NCBI GenBank assembly: GCA_964019135.1
Contig: OZ025249.1
Coordinates: forward strand, 36,345,759-36,409,758
Source: Arenicola marina
Lineage: Eukaryota; Annelida; Polychaeta; Arenicolidae
DNA: 64,000 bases
Direction of reading: 5' to 3'
Both the position numbers and the translations under genes were made by a program. Below, one piece after another: positions 58,640 through 64,000 of the stretch; position 1 is the stretch's first letter; every line of letters starts with the position of its first letter. The notes under the pieces were generated by a model. That model was given only the letters and a program-made list of their open reading frames with translations. It was not told where the DNA came from and did no database searches.

Positions 58640-59302
58640 GCACTGCCACGCAGACCCCGTGAGCCGTGGCCAATGCCGGGCGATATATTCAACGGAGAAA
58701 CTCAGCACCGTCTTTCGTATGAGGCAATTCTATCTCGGGATTGTTTTCTTCCTTGACGATTTTTCTCGTTTTGGAGAACGCAAAACTCCAGGGGATGGAT
58801 TATTGGGGCGTCGACGTACATATTGATCTTGCCACCTGAAGAGACTAAGGAATTACGACTTAAATCCCTCCGACCATTTTATGCCATAAAATTGGTTGAC
58901 CGTGGGAGGCCTGCGGTCTGTCGGGGCGGAATGGAGATGCCGCGTGGGGCACCGACCCGATCGTCAGTTTTCCTGGATGGCTTACAGTGTTCAACCAATC
59001 GGCGGTTCTCCGGGCGTTGGGGGTGTGCTTGGTGCGCGTTTGTGTAGTGTATGTGTGTGGGGGGGGGCACCATGTATAAATGTACTTATTCTGGGCTTAG
59101 GATTGCGTAGCTGTGCCTTGGAGTTGCGACACTCGTACATGATGATTTGCAGGTGGTTCGGAAGCAAAATGGTGGCGGCAGATCGAGTCAGCGAAATAAC
59201 GTTTGCTGCTAAAGTGTAGGAGGGCTCTCAAATCTTGACCGGGGGGAGGGAGGTGGGGGGGGGGGGGGGTTAGCACTTGCACAGCAGATTTGTTAACGGT
59301 CC

Positions 59303-59864
59303 GAACCCTGATACATGACTCTCATACGCGCTGGTACCCGACGCGCGAGAGTCATGAAGTACAACCCGCATGAGACCAGGAATTGGTGGGGGTGCATGTG
59401 CATCCTGTAGCTATTTGCCCATATCACTAAATAGCCTACCACCAAAAGTGATGAAAAGTAATTCCACAAGTGTTAAACTGTCTTTCGTGGCTTCATATTC
59501 AATGTCGGCCTTTTAGACATGCACTAAATAGCAAGTTTATGCAAACTCGCTCCGCCACTTTGAGAATCTCGCAACGGAAGATAAGCCAAAATGGCGGAGC
59601 GAGTGTCGAGAACAATGTGTGTTGTTTATTGCAGTAATGACACTTTTTTAAATCCACCCAGCGAATATAAGACAACGAAAGAAAAGTTCAACAATTGTGA
59701 AATTAACTTTTATCACTTTGGAAGGTAGACGATTTATTAATAAGGGCAAATAGCTATACGATGCACAGACACCCCCACCAATTCCTGGTCTCATGTTGGG
59801 TGCACTTCATGGCTCTCTCGCGCGTCGGGTACCAGCGCGTATGAGCAGCCATGTATCAGGGCTA
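59303..59864 (+). mobile_element. 562-bp THAP-transposon-derived MITE, copy in beta2
   Basis: Same length and ends as the beta1 copy, flanked by TTAACGGTCC at 59,293-59,302 and 59,865-59,874. It was copied with the unit rather than inserted separately, since the site and flanks are the same. Confidence 0.88.
59591..59724 (+). pseudogene. THAP-domain first exon remnant (MITE in beta2)
   Basis: The frame of 44 codons plus two bases and the AAG|GTAGAC donor are intact. One change turns residue 24 from Arg to Ser (CCCAGG to CCCAGC). Cys10, Cys14 and the FYHFG block are unchanged. Otherwise as for the beta1 exon. Confidence 0.72.
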
Positions 59865-62566
59865 TTAACGGTCCAGATATTCATTGTTTCGAAAATAAGT
59901 AGGAGGGAGCCACCCTACAACAGAGTCTGCCGGCACTATTTTCGGAAACAGGAATTATGAATAGTGCGGGGAAAATGCGTTGGGTGATTTTGGTAAAAGT
60001 AGGGACAGTATCCTACTTTAGGAGTGGCCGAGTCAGAACAAAACCTATTTTTTTCCTTTTGCATCGAACGTGTAAAAATGACGGCACTGTATTAACTATT
60101 AGAGCTGGTAACATTTCAGTACCATTTGGTACCAGTACAGATTTTGTGTTTATATCTCCCCAGTCGAAACAAATTGCCTGCTCCAGTTGCAGTACCCGTG
60201 AACGAACGTTCATTCAGGGTTTTCACGTGTTTTACATGAGGAGATTAGACTGATGCCCTGGGTAACTATTTAATAGTTAATATTGGCACATTTATGCATG
60301 ACTTATTATACGTAATAAGTTTCAAGCATGACTTAATGATATGGCAAGAATGATATATTATAAGTTACACCTGGGAAGCTGTGAAAGCACAACAAGGCGT
60401 GCCCCAACCTTGTGAGGGGTGGAACAAGCCATGATAGCGGCAGCACACCTGTCTTCTAATTGCATACCATGGTGGTGATGGACTGGCATGGAGGGCAGGA
60501 GGGGGGGGGCAGGCAGAAAGGGTGGGCGGGTTGGTAACTGAGGCAGAAGGGGCAGGCGGAAAGGGCAGGCGGGAAGGGCAAACGAGAAGAGCGGTTGGTT
60601 CGAGTCTCACTTGAGCACCTTCAGACATTGTGGACGGCCTACATTCATGTCTTCGCTTCTCCTACTTCAGGGGCCAACATCTGGCGGGACATAATGGAGC
60701 TCTCTGCCGGCTTAAGTGGGAAATGCGGAAGGTAGACTTCGACGTCGTGACCGTCTCACCCCACCACATCTCAACGTCTCACAAAACACACCCGCCGCCG
60801 CCGTTATCGAACATATCTACAGACACAAAATTAGAAAAGTAACAACAATATGTGATTTCTCGTTGAAAGTAATCTCGACACGATTATGATTACGGACCCA
60901 TATATGTCTTCATCAGCACGGTGGAATGACTGAACGCCTTTGATATCCAATTCTTTGTAGTCCCCAATGTTATGCTCCGACTTTATGGCAAACGCGCCCA
61001 GACAACGTCATCACCAGATGGCAGTGTCAAGTGAGCGATGCGGGGTTTTATACAGTTTTTTACGGGTCATGAAGTATGGCATCAAACAGAAAAAATTACA
61101 AGAACCAATTCATATTATGCACATGTTTGTCTTTGGTTTATTAATCTGAGACGATCGCTTGGGAAAGATCAAGCAGAACCACCACCGGCTGGAGGAAATG
61201 CCCCTCACAAAACAAAGCTTAAAAGTTGGCCTTCAATCTCTCGAGACATTGATTGACAAAAGGAAGAAATCCATCGCCGTTTTGTTTTTTATCTGTATGT
61301 AATAAACACTACAAAGACCAAAATTTACTCTGATCCAATTCCTCAAACACTCGTCAATTGCATTACTCTGTTTCCAATGTACGGGCGAGATGGACCATTA
61401 CCAGCCACAAAATGGTTCACCAGATACCCCTTGGTAGGTATTGGTTACTCGTACTAAGTAAGTAAGCACTAACTTCAGTAGACGCGCGCGCTGTTGACTT
61501 GGGCAATGCGGTGGCGTTGCAAATATATCCACAATATATATGTTTCGTGGAAGCTGGATCGACAGCAAGGTGACATGGTGACCACTTTAGGTCATCTGTG
61601 GAAGGGCTACAAATACGTCTCATGGATGTCACGTGCAGTTTTCTATCACCGTCGTTTGCCTGCGATAACAGAACTTCTGACCTGTGCCGAACACGCTAAA
61701 CATATGTAGTCAACCTTGGGCGATCGCATCACAGATCATAGACCAAGAGTGGCATAGCAAGGTGAGCTCAGCACACACAGTAACTGCGACACTAAGCTAT
61801 GGGACTGTCTTTGGGTTAGAGAGACGTTTAAGAGACGTCCAACACATGGTATTGGGTCTTCCGCCAGAAAATCGCGCTCTGCGTTGTACAAATGTGTCGT
61901 CGGCAAGTGCAAGAAAGGCGGTGATTAATGGCTAGACTGTGATCCCCGGGCCTTCACCCTCACAATGCTACTTTCGGTGAAAGCTTCCTTCCTTGTATTG
62001 CTGTACAAGTGGGAATCAGTCATCATTCGTTGGTCCGCTGTCCCACACCGCTCAGGCACGGGATATGGACATGAGCGAACCACGTTTTACCTTGGAGGAT
62101 ATCAGGCGATCCAGTTTAAGAACCGGATCGTGTTGTGTGAGGCAAGGTGTCTCGGGGTCTTTGGGTTTGCGGCACCGTGAAACGCTCTTCTCTCTTGCTG
62201 GCATACCATATGATAGGAACGTGTCCTTGGTCAATTACACCAAGGTCACAGAGGCTAAGAGGTGGCGATGGGATTTGTCAGCGGATATGATAAAAGCGGG
62301 GCAGAGGAGTGAATGGGAGGAAAGAAGGGGAGGGGAGGGGAGTAGAATGATGGTGGGGAGTGGGATGGTAAACCTGATCATGGTTCCAGTTTTTAGAACT
62401 ATAGTATAAAGAGCATATATGTTAGTTGAGATGGCCATCGCTTAGCTTTGGTGGAAATGGGCTTACCGGGCTCTGTACGTTTTCCTCGGCCGTGTCTATC
62501 TGAGTCTAGACTCAGTAGTTGCGCTATACTTACTGCTGGCTGAAGGTCATGTCATCACCATAGCCT

Positions 62567-64000
62567 GACCTTTCATGGACGGCTTAAACAAGTAGACCAA
62601 CAAAACATGCAGCTGAAGAGCCCATAGTAAATGTCAACCGGGCTTTCCCGTTAACTTAGTACCACGGCCTGGATTCATCACACTCTTTAGCAGCACACGG
62701 AGTATCTTAGTATAGCCGGTGAAAGACCTGATTGCATTCCTTGAAATTTAATTGACTCATTTATAGAATTTAATGCAAAACTTCTCAGATTATAGCGCCA
62801 TTCAAGCATGTCCCAATCGGACAGACGTGTTTTTACATATCAAGTATATATTGTGGATGAATATGTGCAAGTCCAAAGTGAGCTACAGTGCCAATCAATC
62901 TTGTGAACGTCAACCTTTGGCCCCTATTTGCGAGCCCGATTGCCGAAGAATCTGCACTTCAATCGGATTAAATCGCTACCAATAAATAACCCCATGTCGT
63001 TATTAGTTAAATACATCTGCTCACAAAGGTCAAGATCAAGGATTGCGGTCCAGTGCTGTCCAAAACGAATTGCGCCATAGATCTGGCCACAGCTTCCTTG
63101 TGGCGTTGATAAAAGGTGGCGCCCTCTGGAAGCAAGACTGATATGATCAATCAATTCAATCCGCTCATGAAACGATTTTGCGGCCGATTAATTGTTCCTT
63201 TGATAAATGTACCGGACTGTCGTATAGTCTTAAACTACACCATTTACAGAATTTCATGAAATATATGCATATATCTCAGGTAATTGAAATGTCTCTGGTA
63301 GGAAATATTGCTATATGAGCAGCTTTTACACGTGTATCTTTTTCACCACAGATATTGGTAAGGACTATGCCATGTCATCGACTAATACTGTGACAGAACA
63401 ACTGAAGGAAAAGATAATCGTTCAGTAACATATCTCTCAAACGTTTCCAGCTAATATTCCCACAAATACAAGTTCCAACATTGTTTGCGCTGGAACATTA
63501 AATGAAAATAAAAATTGCAAATTGCAATTCGAATCTAATTGCGGTAATGCAATACTAAGTCGCGCGCAGGAGATAATAAATCGTCGAACGAGATACTAAG
63601 TATTCTTATTTTCCATCGCTGTTTCTGTGCTGCTTGTTACGACACAAATTAGGTGTTTATATCATAACTCAACGTATTGTATGACAACCTGTTATGAATA
63701 TAGTTCCATGCGTCAATAAATTAGTGAAAACTGACATCTGTCAATACAAGTATATGGTGTTATATGTGAGCTACTCATTCCTATGACCATGATGTGCATG
63801 TCTCCTGCCCAAGAAGAGGTTATAGCAACAGGGAATACATATGCGAAACAGCTGCAAACAACAGCAACAGAGGTACAGAAAATCCGGTTCTTAATAGGCA
63901 GATTTCAAGTGAAAAATACGTAGGAGCTTATCTATATATATGCAGTGATGGATTGCCCTCTCCTAGAGCATTATCTATAATAATAACCCATGGCTTGCCG
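62567..64000 (+). repeat. R6 unit alpha3 (cut by window end)
   Basis: Nearly identical to alpha2 from 51,110 to 52,628, but with an 85-base deletion at about 62,768: CATTTATAGAAT joins directly to TTAATGCAAAAC. The array continues past the end of the window. Confidence 0.93.

Larger units (their letters stand above)
56639..62566 (+). repeat. R6 unit beta2
   Basis: A 5.93-kb unit, the duplicate of beta1 at an offset of about 11.46 kb. Left of about 58,350 it differs from beta1 at several percent of positions. To the right only rare substitutions and poly(G) length changes are seen, for example 12 versus 9 G near 47,597 and 59,059. Confidence 0.93.

Overview
The window looks like non-genic, repeat-dominated DNA from an animal nuclear genome, probably an invertebrate. 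I cannot name the species. The evidence is retroelement protein remnants of animal type, tRNA-like sequences, very many minisatellites and poly(C/G) runs, an assembly gap of N, and no compact open reading frames. I recognise no intact host gene on either strand. The only protein-coding signals are pieces of transposable elements: two fragments of a broken LINE and a THAP-domain exon kept inside a short DNA transposon.

Layout. 1-21,500 is intergenic sequence with many independent minisatellites (about 5.7-6.2, 7.5-7.8, 10.5, 14.3, 15.0-16.4 and 17.0-17.35 kb). It also holds several tRNA-like or SINE-like patches on the minus strand (8.9-9.2, 12.5, 19.2 kb) and a candidate solo LTR (17.5-17.95 kb). 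21,500-24,960 holds the first clear copies of a repeat family of about 5.5-6 kb, called R6 here. One copy carries a 283-bp MITE with a clean target duplication. 25,515-29,150 is a possible foldback-type element: two inverted arms of about 0.5-0.65 kb made of 21-bp repeats, around a 2.5-kb centre that contains a 200-N gap and a 388-bp tandem duplication.

29,400-37,325 is an inverted pair of R6 copies (plus, then minus). Between them is a large 23-bp minisatellite that seems to have expanded from a short seed still visible in other R6 copies. 37,325-40,700 is a decayed LINE on the minus strand: RT and endonuclease pieces, then minisatellites, then an ORF1 piece. From about 40,890 to the end of the window the DNA is a head-to-tail R6 array with two unit types (alpha, about 4.3-5.5 kb; beta, about 5.9 kb) alternating as alpha1-beta1-alpha2-beta2-alpha3. 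This gives a higher-order period of about 11.46 kb. From about 46.9 kb onward the two halves of the array are almost identical.

The most informative single item is in each beta unit: a 562-bp MITE with long terminal inverted repeats, flanked by the direct repeat TTAACGGTCC. It still carries a start codon, the beginning of a THAP zinc-binding domain and a splice donor. The minus-strand R6 copy at 34.16 kb preserves the matching empty site. R6 itself shows no recognisable protein, and I leave its class open.
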